Assembly (NCBI GenBank): GCA_963677915.2
Contig: CAXXGE010000027.1
Location: 30,781-94,780 of the forward strand
Reading direction: 5' to 3'
DNA length: 64,000 bases
Source: G963677915 sp963677915
GTDB lineage: Bacteria; Bacillota; Clostridia; Lachnospirales; Vallitaleaceae
Made by a program: the position numbers and the translations under genes. The notes below the pieces were generated by a model. That model had not been told where the DNA came from and made no database searches. It was given only the letters and a program-made list of their open reading frames with translations. Below are positions 17,215-26,282 of this stretch, piece after piece. Numbering within the stretch: position 1 is the stretch's first letter; the number at the start of each line of letters is the position of its first letter.

Positions 17215-19467
17215 CTAAAATGACATCATTGGATTCACATCGCAACTGATCTGCAATACACTGGATACAGGCGATGCCGTTACTCTATTATAAATTTGTT
17301 CTGCTGTTTGCGTCAATGTTTTGTAATCTGGATGCTTCACATAAAGAACACGCCGATACACGTCCCTTATCTTTGATACGGTCGCAGGCGACGGGCCAAG
17401 CACAGTAAGTCCAAGGTTCCCGCCATCCATTTTCTCGATCATGTCCTTGACTTCATAGGAACCTCTTATCAATTCCTTTTCACTGGTGCCTGAAAGTAGC
17501 ACCACCAGTATCTGGCCGAAGGGCGGGTAGCCCATCAGTCTTCTGTAGGCGATTTCCTTGCGGTAAAAGGCTTTGTAATCCTGCCCTATTGCTCCTTGTA
17601 TGCTGTAATGGTCCGGGGAATACGTCTGTATGATTCCCAGCCCCTTCGTATCGCTCCTGCCTGTTCTTCCAACAACCTGCGCAAGAAGCTGATAGGTTCT
17701 CTCGCTTGCCCTGAAATCATTCACATGAAGGGAAAGGTCCGCAGCCAGAACGCCCACGAGGCTGACCTTGTCGAAATGGTGCCCTTTTGCAATCATTTGC
17801 GTTCCAACCAGAATGTCGGCCTTATGGTTTTTGAAAGGCTCAATAATGGCCTCATGTCCGTGCTTGCCTGATGTCGTGTCAAAATCCATTCTCAGGACGC
17901 GCGCTTCCGGGAAAAGTTCTTTGATCTGTTTCTCCACTTTCTGCGTTCCGATACCGAAAGACTTGATGTATTTGGAACCGCAGGCAGGACAATGGTCCAC
18001 CATCGGTTTCCTCTCGTTGCAGTAGTGGCAGACGAGCTCATTGTTATATGCATGATAGGTATATGAAATATCGCAGTGGCTGCATTTCAGCACCAGACCG
18101 CATTGTCGGCAGCTTACAAATCCCGAATGACCCCTGCGGTTCAGAAACAGCATGACCTGTTCCTTTCTGTCCAGAGCGTCTTTGATAGCCTTCTGCAGCA
18201 GCCTGCTGAAAATGCTTTTGTTGCCTTCGGCCAGTTCGGTTCGCATATCGGCCACCTTAAGTTCAAGCTCCCTGTCTGTAGCCGCTTTTTTTAACAGTTC
18301 AAGCAGCACATAGTCTCCTCTGCCTGCTTTATAGTAACTGTCCACCAGTGGTGTTGCCGAACCTAGAAGCACAGGACAGCGATGGTGCCTTGCCCTGAAG
18401 ATAGCCACTTCACGTGCATGGTATTTGGGATTGGTTTCCGATTTATAGGCGGTTTCATGCTCCTCGTCAAGCACGATCAGTCCTATTTTTTCAAAGGGCG
18501 TGAACACGGCAGACCTGGGTCCGATCATTATTTTCAGTTTTCCTTCTTTTGCCTGACGCCATTGGTCGTAGCGTTCACCCTGAGAGAGCCTGGAATGCAT
18601 GATGCCTACCACGTCCCCGAATCGGCTAGCAAATCTCTCGACTGTCTGGGGTGTTAAAGCGATTTCCGGAATCAGAACGATCACACTTTCCCCTCTTGCT
18701 AGCACTTTTTCAATGATTTGCAGATAGACTTCTGTTTTTCCGCTTCCTGTGATGCCATGAAGCAGAAACACTTTGTTGCTGGCAGCCAGCACCGATTCAG
18801 CGACCGCATCGACAGCTGTCTGCTGCTCACTGTTCAGGTCCAGCTTGAGGCTCTTGCCATACCGCTCATGGTTGAATGGATTCCTGACCGATTCTACGCG
18901 TGTTATCCTCAAAAGACCCAGTTTCTCAAGACCTTCCACAACGCCTTTGCCGCATTGGGCGCGTTCAAGGAGCTTGTTCATTGCAACAGGACGGCAACCG
19001 TCATCCAGTAATGCGCCAATCACTCTGGCTCTCGCCTGGGTTCTGGCGGAGGCAAGAAATCCTGTGAAAGCATCACTCATCTTCTTATCATCGGCAGAAG
19101 GAACCACCATTTGAAGGGAACGCTTGCCGACCGTCGGCTTCGCAGGAAGGAGTGCCTTCATTGCGGCCTGCATCGTGCAGACATAACGGTGGCGCATCCA
19201 CCTTGCCAGCTGAATCAGTTCCGACTCGACATTGATGGAGTCATAGATTTTGGCAACGGCTTTTATTGTCACACCCTTTAAGTCGGTTTTCTCCTTAAGA
19301 TCGATGATGTATCCCTGCCGCATCCTGTTTCCCGCACCAAAGGGAATCTCCACAATGCTCCCGACCTTGGCTTGATCGAGCAGTTCGTCCGGAACGCCAT
19401 AGGAAAAGGGCCTGTCCAGGCTTTTTGTTGAAATATCGATGATGATGTCTGCAAAACGCTTGTACAT
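17215..19467 (-). CDS. priA: Primosomal replication restart helicase PriA
   Basis: Binds stalled forks and reloads the replisome. An N-terminal DNA-binding region of about 200 residues precedes the helicase: Walker A GITGSGKTEVYL near residue 238, DEEH box LIVLDEEHETAYK, and LGSATP. Eight cysteines in C-x2-C-x5-C-x2-C pattern (CRQCGLVLKCSHC, CHYC, CPAC) bind two zincs. Further helicase motifs include LVGTQMIAKGHHFDKV and QVVGRTGRS. Length 750, normal. ATG 19467 has GGAGGGCGAC upstream. It begins the operon that runs to thiN. The usual Firmicute neighbour coaBC is absent, and only about 30 nt separate priA from the rpoZ terminator, so part of its transcription may be read-through. Confidence 0.96.
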   Translation of the reverse strand: MYKRFADIIIDISTKSLDRPFSYGVPDELLDQAKVGSIVEIPFGAGNRMRQGYIIDLKEKTDLKGVTIKAVAKIYDSINVESELIQLARWMRHRYVCTMQAAMKALLPAKPTVGKRSLQMVVPSADDKKMSDAFTGFLASARTQARARVIGALLDDGCRPVAMNKLLERAQCGKGVVEGLEKLGLLRITRVESVRNPFNHERYGKSLKLDLNSEQQTAVDAVAESVLAASNKVFLLHGITGSGKTEVYLQIIEKVLARGESVIVLIPEIALTPQTVERFASRFGDVVGIMHSRLSQGERYDQWRQAKEGKLKIMIGPRSAVFTPFEKIGLIVLDEEHETAYKSETNPKYHAREVAIFRARHHRCPVLLGSATPLVDSYYKAGRGDYVLLELLKKAATDRELELKVADMRTELAEGNKSIFSRLLQKAIKDALDRKEQVMLFLNRRGHSGFVSCRQCGLVLKCSHCDISYTYHAYNNELVCHYCNERKPMVDHCPACGSKYIKSFGIGTQKVEKQIKELFPEARVLRMDFDTTSGKHGHEAIIEPFKNHKADILVGTQMIAKGHHFDKVSLVGVLAADLSLHVNDFRASERTYQLLAQVVGRTGRSDTKGLGIIQTYSPDHYSIQGAIGQDYKAFYRKEIAYRRLMGYPPFGQILVVLLSGTSEKELIRGSYEVKDMIEKMDGGNLGLTVLGPSPATVSKIRDVYRRVLYVKHPDYKTLTQTAEQIYNRVTASPVSSVLQISCDVNPMMSF

Positions 19468-19499
19468 GTCGCCCTCCTTTTCATGCTTTTCCGAATCAT

Positions 19500-19530
19500 A
19501 AAAAAGTGGTCCACCAAGAAGGGACCACCC
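19500..19530 (-). terminator. Terminator after rpoZ
   Basis: On the minus strand a stem of GTGGTCC with GGACCAC (19506-19512 and 19522-19528) is followed by a T run (19500-19505). It separates the yicC-rpoZ operon from priA; it may be leaky because no clear promoter lies in the short gap before priA. Confidence 0.75.
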
Positions 19531-19535
19531 TGTTA

Positions 19536-19748
19536 TTACGCGATGTCTATTTTGCCGTGGTACAGCTCGTTGACGGCATTGGAAAGCGGCTTTGGCATGA
19601 CTTCATCCACCATCGGGATGTCGCCGTCGATCAGCTGTCTTGCTCTCTTAGCCGAAGCGATGACGATGGAGTAGCGGCTCTTGAGTGTGACGTCTTCGTT
19701 TCTCTCGTTGATAATCTCCATTAAATCTGAATAAGATGGGTGCAGCAT
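19536..19748 (-). CDS. rpoZ: RNA polymerase omega subunit
   Basis: Small subunit that helps assemble RNA polymerase by chaperoning the beta-prime subunit. The 70-residue sequence has the family core: a helix with SRYSIVIASAKRARQLIDG, then PKPLSNAVNELYHGKI. Located directly after gmk, as in Bacillus subtilis and most Clostridia, which supports the call despite the short length. Confidence 0.9.
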   Translation of the reverse strand: MLHPSYSDLMEIINERNEDVTLKSRYSIVIASAKRARQLIDGDIPMVDEVMPKPLSNAVNELYHGKIDIA

Positions 19749-19750
19749 AT

Positions 19751-20383
19751 CTATTCTCCTTTCAGAAGTTCTTCGAACTCCAGTTTCAATTTTTCTTTTA
19801 CGTCCAGGTTTCTGGCTATTTTGTGTTTCTCCGATAAAACGACGTGGTGTACGTCATCAACGGCTTTCTGCAGGTCATCATTGACGACCAGAAAATCATA
19901 GCGGTGAATGTATTCAAGCTCTTCAAAAGCCCTTTTCATTCTTTCATGGATGACATCCATGCTTTCCGTCCCTCTGCTCACAAGCCGGTCCCTGAGTTCA
20001 CGGACAGACGGCGGCACAATGAAAATAAGCAGCGTTTCAGGGTATTTGGCTTTCACCTGCAGGGCGCCCTGAAGTTCAATCTCAAGTATGACGTCTTTGT
20101 TCTCTGAGAGCAGCGCTTCAACCGATGCTCTTGGTGTGCCGTACAGGTTGCCACAGAACTCAGCATGTTCAAACAGGGCATCATCGTCAATCAATCGCTG
20201 AAAAGCTTCACGGCTCAAGAAATTGTAATGTATGCCTTCTTCCTCGTGTTCTCTTCTCTGTCTCGTCGTTGAAGATATGGACAAGGAATAGTTCTCTTTC
20301 TGAGCCAGAAGCTCTTTGACAATCGTTCCTTTACCGGCACCTGAAAAGCCGGATATAATCGTTAGCACACCTTTTTCCTGCAT
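19751..20383 (-). CDS. gmk: Guanylate kinase
   Basis: Converts GMP to GDP with ATP. The P-loop GFSGAGKGTI is at residues 12-21, followed by STTRQRREHEEEGIHYNFLS with the GMP-binding Arg and Tyr residues, EFCGNLYGTP and DVILEIELQGALQVK. Length 210. One base separates it from remA and two from rpoZ. GDP/GTP supply also bears on RelQ and CodY encoded nearby. Confidence 0.95.
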   Translation of the reverse strand: MQEKGVLTIISGFSGAGKGTIVKELLAQKENYSLSISSTTRQRREHEEEGIHYNFLSREAFQRLIDDDALFEHAEFCGNLYGTPRASVEALLSENKDVILEIELQGALQVKAKYPETLLIFIVPPSVRELRDRLVSRGTESMDVIHERMKRAFEELEYIHRYDFLVVNDDLQKAVDDVHHVVLSEKHKIARNLDVKEKLKLEFEELLKGE

Positions 20384-20384
20384 A

Positions 20385-20645
20385 TCAATCTCCTGTCGCT
20401 TTCTGTTTATCCGACAGACGGTTAACCAGTGTCTCCACCTGGATTCCAGATGAAATGATATGGTTCGATTCGGTTATAATTACAGCACGTGTCCTTCTTC
20501 CGAAAGTCGCATCCCAGAATCTTCCTTCATCCTTCGCCTGTCTCATCATTCTCTTCATCGGTGCCGATTCCGGGTTCATGATTGCAACAATCTTGTCTGC
20601 GGAAATGACACTTCCAAAACCTATGTTAATGAATTTGGTCTGCAT
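20385..20645 (-). CDS. remA: RemA family DNA-binding regulator (DUF370)
   Basis: In Bacillus subtilis RemA is a DNA-binding activator of biofilm matrix and osmoprotection genes. The 86-residue protein carries the family signature FINIGFGSVISADKIVAIMNPESAPMKR split over its N-terminal half, then GRRTRAVIITESNHIISS. Placement between yicC and gmk is universal for this family in Firmicutes. Target genes here are unknown. Confidence 0.9.
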   Translation of the reverse strand: MQTKFINIGFGSVISADKIVAIMNPESAPMKRMMRQAKDEGRFWDATFGRRTRAVIITESNHIISSGIQVETLVNRLSDKQKATGD

Positions 20646-20655
20646 CTCAGATCCC

Positions 20656-21534
20656 CTATTCGATATTCTGTATCTGTTCTCTGATTTTCTCGATTTCAGT
20701 CTTCAAACCGATGGCCTCGTTGGCAATCTCAAGATTGTTCGCCTTCGATAGGATCGTGTTGGCCTCCCTGTTCATCTCCTGGGCCAGGAAATCGAGTTTC
20801 CTTCCAACAGGTTGGGTACTGGCCAGGGTCTTGCTCATGTGTTCGATATGGCTTCCCAGTCTTACGATCTCTTCGTCAATGCAGCTCTTGTCGGCGAAAA
20901 TGGCCACTTCCTGAGCCAGCCTGCCCTCGTCCACATTGGCATTGTCAAGCAGTTCAGCCAGTCTTGCTTCCAGCTTGGTCCTGTACTCTTCTACGACCAT
21001 TGGTGTGAATATATTGATTTTTCCCAGCGCATCCGACATGGCCGTCAGCTTCTCGTCGATATCCCTGAACAGCAGCTCGCCTTCCACTTGTCTGGTCTCA
21101 ACTACTTTGACCAGGGCATTGTCTAGGGCGCCCTTCATGATTGACCAGAGCAGTTCCTCGTCGTCCTCCTGCACTTCCAGTGTGAAGACGTCCGGCAGCC
21201 GAGTCATATGGGATACCTTGATATCATTGTCAAGCCCGAACATTTCCGACACCTTACCGAAGTAGCCCAGATATTCTGAAGCCAAAGCTTCGTTGAATTT
21301 GATCGATTCCTGCTTGTCGGAATTGTCTTCATAGGACAGATACACATCGACCTTTCCTCTTGAAAGGTGCTTCTTGATATAGTTCTTGATGTCATTTTCC
21401 AGAAAACCGAGCTTCCTTGGCATTCTTACATTGACATCGCAGTATCGGTGATTGACCGACTTGATCTCAACCGTTATCTTCCTGTTTTCTATCGTGTGTT
21501 CACCACGTCCGAATCCGGTCATGCTCTTTATCAT
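20656..21534 (-). CDS. yicC: YicC family endoribonuclease
   Basis: Members of this family cut RNA and take part in small-RNA turnover in E. coli; the role in Firmicutes is less clear. The N-terminus MIKSMTGFGRGE is diagnostic, as are IKSVNHRYCDVNVRMPR and the C-terminal FLAQEMNREANTILSKAN with EIEKIREQIQNIE. Length 292. First gene of the yicC-remA-gmk-rpoZ operon, with a clear promoter just upstream. Confidence 0.94.
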   Translation of the reverse strand: MIKSMTGFGRGEHTIENRKITVEIKSVNHRYCDVNVRMPRKLGFLENDIKNYIKKHLSRGKVDVYLSYEDNSDKQESIKFNEALASEYLGYFGKVSEMFGLDNDIKVSHMTRLPDVFTLEVQEDDEELLWSIMKGALDNALVKVVETRQVEGELLFRDIDEKLTAMSDALGKINIFTPMVVEEYRTKLEARLAELLDNANVDEGRLAQEVAIFADKSCIDEEIVRLGSHIEHMSKTLASTQPVGRKLDFLAQEMNREANTILSKANNLEIANEAIGLKTEIEKIREQIQNIE

Positions 21535-21575
21535 TACCGCACCTCTTCCCTTTTAATCCTTACCTCAATTGAATT

Positions 21576-21604
21576 ATTATACCTAATGAGACCGTCAAAA
21601 TCAA
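21576..21604 (-). promoter_or_regulatory. Sigma-A-type promoter of yicC-remA-gmk-rpoZ
   Basis: On the minus strand TTGATT (21599-21604) and a consensus TATAAT (21576-21581) are separated by 17 nt, about 40 nt upstream of the yicC start. This falls in the short gap after ygiQ and is the expected origin of the operon. Confidence 0.75.
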
Positions 21605-21611
21605 CCTTAGG

Positions 21612-23501
21612 CTACTTTTTCTTTTTATGTATGTTTCGAATTGCCTTCTTTTTCTTGAAAGGTTTTTTGGAAGGTTCTGCTTTCTTTGATTCATGCTTTG
21701 CTTCATGTTTCATGGGTCGTATCAAACAGGATTTTCCGAATCCAATCAGGTCTTCCCTGCCTGCCAATATAAGGGCTTCTCTTACCAGCTTGTAATTCCT
21801 GGGAGCCCTGTATTGGATCAAAGCTCTTTGAACCGCTTTCTCATGAGGTGTTTTAGGCACGTATACCGGTTCCATTGTCAGTGGATTCAGCCCCGTGTAA
21901 TACATGGCAGTGGACAGCGTCGCCGGCGTAGGATAGAAATCCTGCACCTGCTGGGGCTGATACCGAATGTCCCTCAAATATTCAGCCAGCTCGATGGCAT
22001 CGTTGAGGTCGCAGCCTGGATGGGAAGACATAAGATAAGGCACAAGATACTGCTTCTTGCCCAGTTTTTCATTCATGCCGGTAAAACGTTTGGTAAACGC
22101 CTCATAGACCGCATGCTTCGTTTTGCCCATATAGCCCAGAACCTTGTCTGACACATGCTCGGGAGCCACTTTAAGCTGTCCGCTCACATGATGCTCGCAC
22201 AGTTCCTTCATAAAGGACTGGTCCTTGTCATACAGCAGGTAGTCGAAACGGATTCCGGAACGGATAAACACCTTCTTGACTTTCGGCAGTTCCCGAAGCG
22301 CTTTCAGGACGGAAAGATAGTCCTTGTGGTCCACTTCCAGCATGGCGCATTTATCAGGCGTCAAGCATTGTTTGTGCTGACAGACACCCTTTGTGAGCTG
22401 TTTGGTGCAGGAAGGCCTGCGGAAATTGGCAGTCGGCCCGCCTACGTCGTGGATATAGCCTTTGAAATCCGGGTCTTCGGTAATGGCTTTCCCTTCCTCG
22501 ACAATGCTCGTCTTGCTCCTTGCCTGCATGATCCTCCCCTGGTGGAAAGTCAGGGCACAGAAATTGCAGCCTCCAAAGCACCCTCTGTTAGCTATGATGC
22601 TGAATTTGACCTCTTCTATAGCAGGCACGCCTCCAGCGGCTTCATACATCGGGTGGTAGTCCCTTTCGAAGGGAAGGGCGTAGACATCATCCATCTCCCT
22701 CTCGGTCAGCGGCTGCATAGGCGGCATTTGTATAATATATTCGCTGTCTCCGTACGTCTCGACCAAAGTCCTGGCCGTAAAAGCATCCGTCTGCTCCATC
22801 TGGATTCTGAAGCTTTCCGCATACGCCCGTCTGTCGCCACAGATGTCACCGTATGACGGCAGCATGAGCGGCTTGTCAAGTTGCGTCAGTTCTTTCGATT
22901 TATAGACAGTTCCGTTAATAAAGGTGATATCTTTGGCTTCAATGCCCGCATCGAGGGCTTCAGCTACTGCAACAATGGCTTTTTCAGCCATGCCGTAGAC
23001 CAGCAGGTCTCCCTGGGCATCCAGCAGTAGCGACCGCCTGACTTTGTCCGACCAGTAGTCGTAATGGGCAAGCCTTCGCAAAGAAGCTTCGATCCCTCCC
23101 AGAATGATTGTCGAATCCTTGAACGCCTTCCTGATTAGGTTGCTGTAGACAATCGTCGCCCTGTCAGGCCTTTTTCCGGCTTCACCACCAGGTGTATAGG
23201 CATCCTTCTCCCTGCGCTTCTTCGCTACGCTGTAGTGGTTGACCATGGAGTCGATATTGCCTCCGGTAACCAGAAACGCCAGTCTTGGCTCTCCAAGGGC
23301 AGCTATGTCTGCCGTTCTTTTCCAGTCGGGCTGAGCAATCACGCCAACCTTGAAACCATTGCGTTCCAAAAGGCGGCTGATAATCGCCGCCCCGAAAGAA
23401 GGATGATCGATATAGGCATCGCCTGTAACCAGGATGAAATCACACTGCTCCCAGCCTCTTTTTTTCATATCCTCCCGTGATACGGGTAAAAATCCACTCA
23501 T
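21612..23501 (-). CDS. YgiQ family radical SAM protein
   Basis: Radical SAM protein of the YgiQ family, whose substrate is not established. The N-terminal B12-binding-like region includes GDAYIDHPSFGAAIISRLLE. The cluster motif CFGGCNFC lies near residue 308, after FSIIANRG, and APEHVSD and PYLMSSHPGC are family-typical. The last ~35 residues are Lys-rich (KKPFKKKKAIRNIHKKKK), probably nucleic-acid contacting. Length 629 is usual. Last gene of the relQ-rsmF-rsuA-HAD-ygiQ group, 14 nt after the HAD gene. Confidence 0.92.
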   Translation of the reverse strand: MSGFLPVSREDMKKRGWEQCDFILVTGDAYIDHPSFGAAIISRLLERNGFKVGVIAQPDWKRTADIAALGEPRLAFLVTGGNIDSMVNHYSVAKKRREKDAYTPGGEAGKRPDRATIVYSNLIRKAFKDSTIILGGIEASLRRLAHYDYWSDKVRRSLLLDAQGDLLVYGMAEKAIVAVAEALDAGIEAKDITFINGTVYKSKELTQLDKPLMLPSYGDICGDRRAYAESFRIQMEQTDAFTARTLVETYGDSEYIIQMPPMQPLTEREMDDVYALPFERDYHPMYEAAGGVPAIEEVKFSIIANRGCFGGCNFCALTFHQGRIMQARSKTSIVEEGKAITEDPDFKGYIHDVGGPTANFRRPSCTKQLTKGVCQHKQCLTPDKCAMLEVDHKDYLSVLKALRELPKVKKVFIRSGIRFDYLLYDKDQSFMKELCEHHVSGQLKVAPEHVSDKVLGYMGKTKHAVYEAFTKRFTGMNEKLGKKQYLVPYLMSSHPGCDLNDAIELAEYLRDIRYQPQQVQDFYPTPATLSTAMYYTGLNPLTMEPVYVPKTPHEKAVQRALIQYRAPRNYKLVREALILAGREDLIGFGKSCLIRPMKHEAKHESKKAEPSKKPFKKKKAIRNIHKKKK

Positions 23502-23515
23502 TGGAACCTCACTTC

Positions 23516-24184
23516 TCAGACAGCCGCTTGCTCTAGCAATAGAACAAGCTCTGCATAACTCTCAATGTAATAATCTGCCAGTCTTCGCTTCTCGGAAGTC
23601 TGGTCTTTGGAAAAATCATCGTAAATCGCGCAGACTTTCATCCCCGCATTCCTTGCAGCCTTGATTCCGTTGGGAATATCTTCGATAACAAGGCACTCTG
23701 AAGGCTCAACCGCAAGGTCTTCAGCTACTTTCAGGAATATGTCCGGAAAGGGTTTTCCCCTTTCCACTTCGCAGCCGGTTCTGATCGAGTGGCAATAATC
23801 CCCCAAGCCGTACTTGTCAGCGATTGCCCCTACCAGCTCCCTGGAATTGCTGGTTCCAATGCCTATTTTATAATTGCCTGCCTTCAGCCGTTCAAGGAGA
23901 AGACCGGCATGTTCTTTCATAGGCACTTTATGAAGGTAGTAGTCCTTGGCCATGCCGTTCCAAGTGTCCTTGATGTCAGCCACATCCTCCTCGATTCCGA
24001 ATCGCTTCTTGAAATACTGCGCCGTCTCCGTAAAGCTCATACCTTCTATTGCATCCTGGAGATCTTCAGGCAGTGCATGGCCTTTCAATTCAAGATAATC
24101 GATATCAATCTGTTTCCATAGCCACATGGAATCGATCAGTGTACCATCCAGGTCGAATATGACCGCTTTTATATTGCTTAACAT
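23516..24184 (-). CDS. HAD-superfamily phosphatase/phosphomutase (beta-phosphoglucomutase-like)
   Basis: Probable sugar-phosphate or nucleotide phosphatase; the substrate cannot be read from sequence. Motif I FDLDGTLIDS has the nucleophile and acid-base aspartates. A helical cap follows, then motif II (GTSNS) and motif III/IV in VIEDIPNGIKAARNAGMKV. Length 222 matches the HAD-IA beta-PGM-like group. The start overlaps the end of the pseudouridine synthase gene by 7 nt. Confidence 0.88.
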   Translation of the reverse strand: MLSNIKAVIFDLDGTLIDSMWLWKQIDIDYLELKGHALPEDLQDAIEGMSFTETAQYFKKRFGIEEDVADIKDTWNGMAKDYYLHKVPMKEHAGLLLERLKAGNYKIGIGTSNSRELVGAIADKYGLGDYCHSIRTGCEVERGKPFPDIFLKVAEDLAVEPSECLVIEDIPNGIKAARNAGMKVCAIYDDFSKDQTSEKRRLADYYIESYAELVLLLEQAAV

Positions 24185-24906
24185 ATTTCATTCCTCAATT
24201 TCTTTAAATCTTCTGTTGTCAGCGGCCGCCATTCGCCCAATGCCAAATCACTGTCCAGCGGCAATCCTCCCATGGATATCCGCTTCAAATACGTCACTTC
24301 TGTGCCAATTGCCTGGAACATCCGTTTGACCTGATGGAACTTGCCCTCATAGATGGTCACCATGACATCGCAGTGAACGTCCCCATCGCCTGTCTCGCAT
24401 TTCAGGATCTCAAGATCCGCAGGCATGCACAAGGTACCGTCTTCGAGGGTTATCCCTGATTCAAAAATCTCCCTGTGAACCTCTTCGACCTTGCCCTTGA
24501 TATTGGCGAAGTATGTTTTTGGCACATGTCTCTTGGGTGAAAGCAGATCATGGGCCAAAGGTCCGTCGTTTGTGAGAAGCAGCAGGCCTTCCGTATCTTT
24601 ATCGAGCCTCCCGACAGGAAACAGCTCGTCTTTCCTCTTATGCTGGATGATGTCAAGCACCGTCTCACCCTTTCGGTCTTCAGTAGCCGAAAGAACACCT
24701 GCAGGTTTGTTCAGCATCAGATATATGAATGGTTCATATGGAATGTGTGTACCGTTGACCGCTACTGTATCCTTTACTTCATCGATATTCATCGACGGCT
24801 TCTTTGCGCGGACGCCGTTGACCGTGATGCTTCCCATGCTTGTCAGCTTTTTAATGTCTTTGCGGGATCCTTCTCCCATATTGCTTAAAAACCTGTCCAG
24901 CCTCAT
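24178..24906 (-). CDS. RsuA-family rRNA pseudouridine synthase
   Basis: Converts a uridine of rRNA to pseudouridine. An N-terminal S4 RNA-binding domain (MRLDRFLSNMGEGSRKDIKK, TVNG) precedes the catalytic domain, whose active-site Asp is in FPVGRLDKDTEGLLLLTNDG. KVEEVHRE and EGKFHQVKRMFQAIG complete the family pattern. ATG 24906 lies 2 nt after the upstream gene; the alternative GTG-like longer start adds six residues. The fit is to the RsuA/YtzG side of the family, so the target is probably 16S rRNA. Confidence 0.9.
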   Translation of the reverse strand: MRLDRFLSNMGEGSRKDIKKLTSMGSITVNGVRAKKPSMNIDEVKDTVAVNGTHIPYEPFIYLMLNKPAGVLSATEDRKGETVLDIIQHKRKDELFPVGRLDKDTEGLLLLTNDGPLAHDLLSPKRHVPKTYFANIKGKVEEVHREIFESGITLEDGTLCMPADLEILKCETGDGDVHCDVMVTIYEGKFHQVKRMFQAIGTEVTYLKRISMGGLPLDSDLALGEWRPLTTEDLKKLRNEIC

Positions 24907-24908
24907 GA

Positions 24909-26279
24909 TTATTTCCACCGCCAATTCGCGTCCCGCTTGTTCTTCAATTTACCGCCTACAGCTTTACCGAAGCCGATACCCATGCCATCGACGGCGACCA
25001 GCCAGTACCCTTTTTCCCTGTCGGCATCGATGGTTTCGCCCTTTAAAAAGCGAACTGTATCGTAGTCGTTGCCATCGAGTTCGATGACGCGTGAAACGTT
25101 CCCCGGATCAATCGCCTGTGCCAGCGCCTGCGAAGGTTCAAACCTGCCCTTTTTCACCGTACCGAGCAGAAGTCCTGTACGCATGACTCGCATCCCGTGG
25201 GTATCAGGGAACTTTGATGCATGCTGAAGTATCTTATCCTTAATTATATACAGCTGTTCCTTATCAGGACACTGCCAGCCTATCTCAGATGAAAAGCTGC
25301 TTAGCGCTTCATAGGAATGCCCATCTATGTTTCCGTATTCCGTGCGCCATCCCGAGCCAGACTCTACAGCGTTCCCGCCCTTGACAAGCTGCGCAACGAA
25401 ATGCCCTTCCCCTTTGTGTCTATGAGGCCAAATGCGCCCTGTCAGACTCAGGTCGAAACCTTCACTGCCGGGAATGTCAAAGCCTTTGTCGATGCCCAGC
25501 TTGCCGGGGATAGCCACCAGACGGTAATCCGGATACCTTTCAAGAAATGAACGTATCTGTTTTTCATTTTCTTCCAGGTTGAACGTGCACGTGGAATAGG
25601 TCAGCGTCCCCCCTGGCTTGATGCATTTGTCCGCAGCGTCCAGTATTTCGCTTTGGATCGGCACGAAATAGCTGCTGCCTCTTTCTACCCATGATTTCAC
25701 AAGCTTTCCGTCTTTGCGGAACATGCCTTCGCCGGAGCAGGGTGCATCCACAAGAACGTGGTCAAAGAATCCTTGAAAACGCGCTGCAATCCTTGAAGGT
25801 TCCTCGCTCATGACGACTGCATTCCTGATGCCGTTCTGTTCGATGTTCTTCAGCATCGCCTGGGCTCTTGATGCGCTGATGTCGTTGGCTATAAGCCACC
25901 CTTCACCACCCAGCTTCTCGCCAATAAATGTGGACTTGCCACCCGGCGCGCCGCATAAATCAAGCACCGTGTCCCCGGGCATAACAGCCATAGCCGCGAC
26001 CGGCGCCATGGCACTCGGTTCCTGAATATAATAGGCACCGGCATGGTAATATGGGTGCTTGGCCATCTGGGTTTGCTGCAAATAATAATAGCCCTGACTG
26101 CACCAGGGCACTTGGCCTTCTGTTTCCGGAAAAAAGGCCTTGTCACTTGAATCCTGTATTTTCAGCCTGTTAACCCGGATGCCCGAACAGGCATCCCCGT
26201 CGACAGACTTTTCATAATTCTCATATTCCTGTCCCAGCAGGGACATCATGTTGTTCTTGAATGATTCTGGCAACTGCAT
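24909..26279 (-). CDS. NOL1/NOP2/Sun-type rRNA cytosine-C5 methyltransferase (RsmF/RlmI-like)
   Basis: SAM-dependent methyltransferase of the RsmF group. The core has the SAM motif VLDLCGAPGGKSTFIG near residue 104 and the two catalytic cysteines in DAPCSGEGMFRKD and YSTCTFN. The C-terminal ~150 residues form the RsmF-type extra RNA-binding domain (GTVKKGRFEPSQALA, VRFLKGETID, GYWLVAVDGMGIGFGK). Length 456. Gene pair with the pseudouridine synthase suggests coordinated rRNA modification. Confidence 0.92.
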   Translation of the reverse strand: MQLPESFKNNMMSLLGQEYENYEKSVDGDACSGIRVNRLKIQDSSDKAFFPETEGQVPWCSQGYYYLQQTQMAKHPYYHAGAYYIQEPSAMAPVAAMAVMPGDTVLDLCGAPGGKSTFIGEKLGGEGWLIANDISASRAQAMLKNIEQNGIRNAVVMSEEPSRIAARFQGFFDHVLVDAPCSGEGMFRKDGKLVKSWVERGSSYFVPIQSEILDAADKCIKPGGTLTYSTCTFNLEENEKQIRSFLERYPDYRLVAIPGKLGIDKGFDIPGSEGFDLSLTGRIWPHRHKGEGHFVAQLVKGGNAVESGSGWRTEYGNIDGHSYEALSSFSSEIGWQCPDKEQLYIIKDKILQHASKFPDTHGMRVMRTGLLLGTVKKGRFEPSQALAQAIDPGNVSRVIELDGNDYDTVRFLKGETIDADREKGYWLVAVDGMGIGFGKAVGGKLKNKRDANWRWK

Positions 26280-26282
26280 ATA

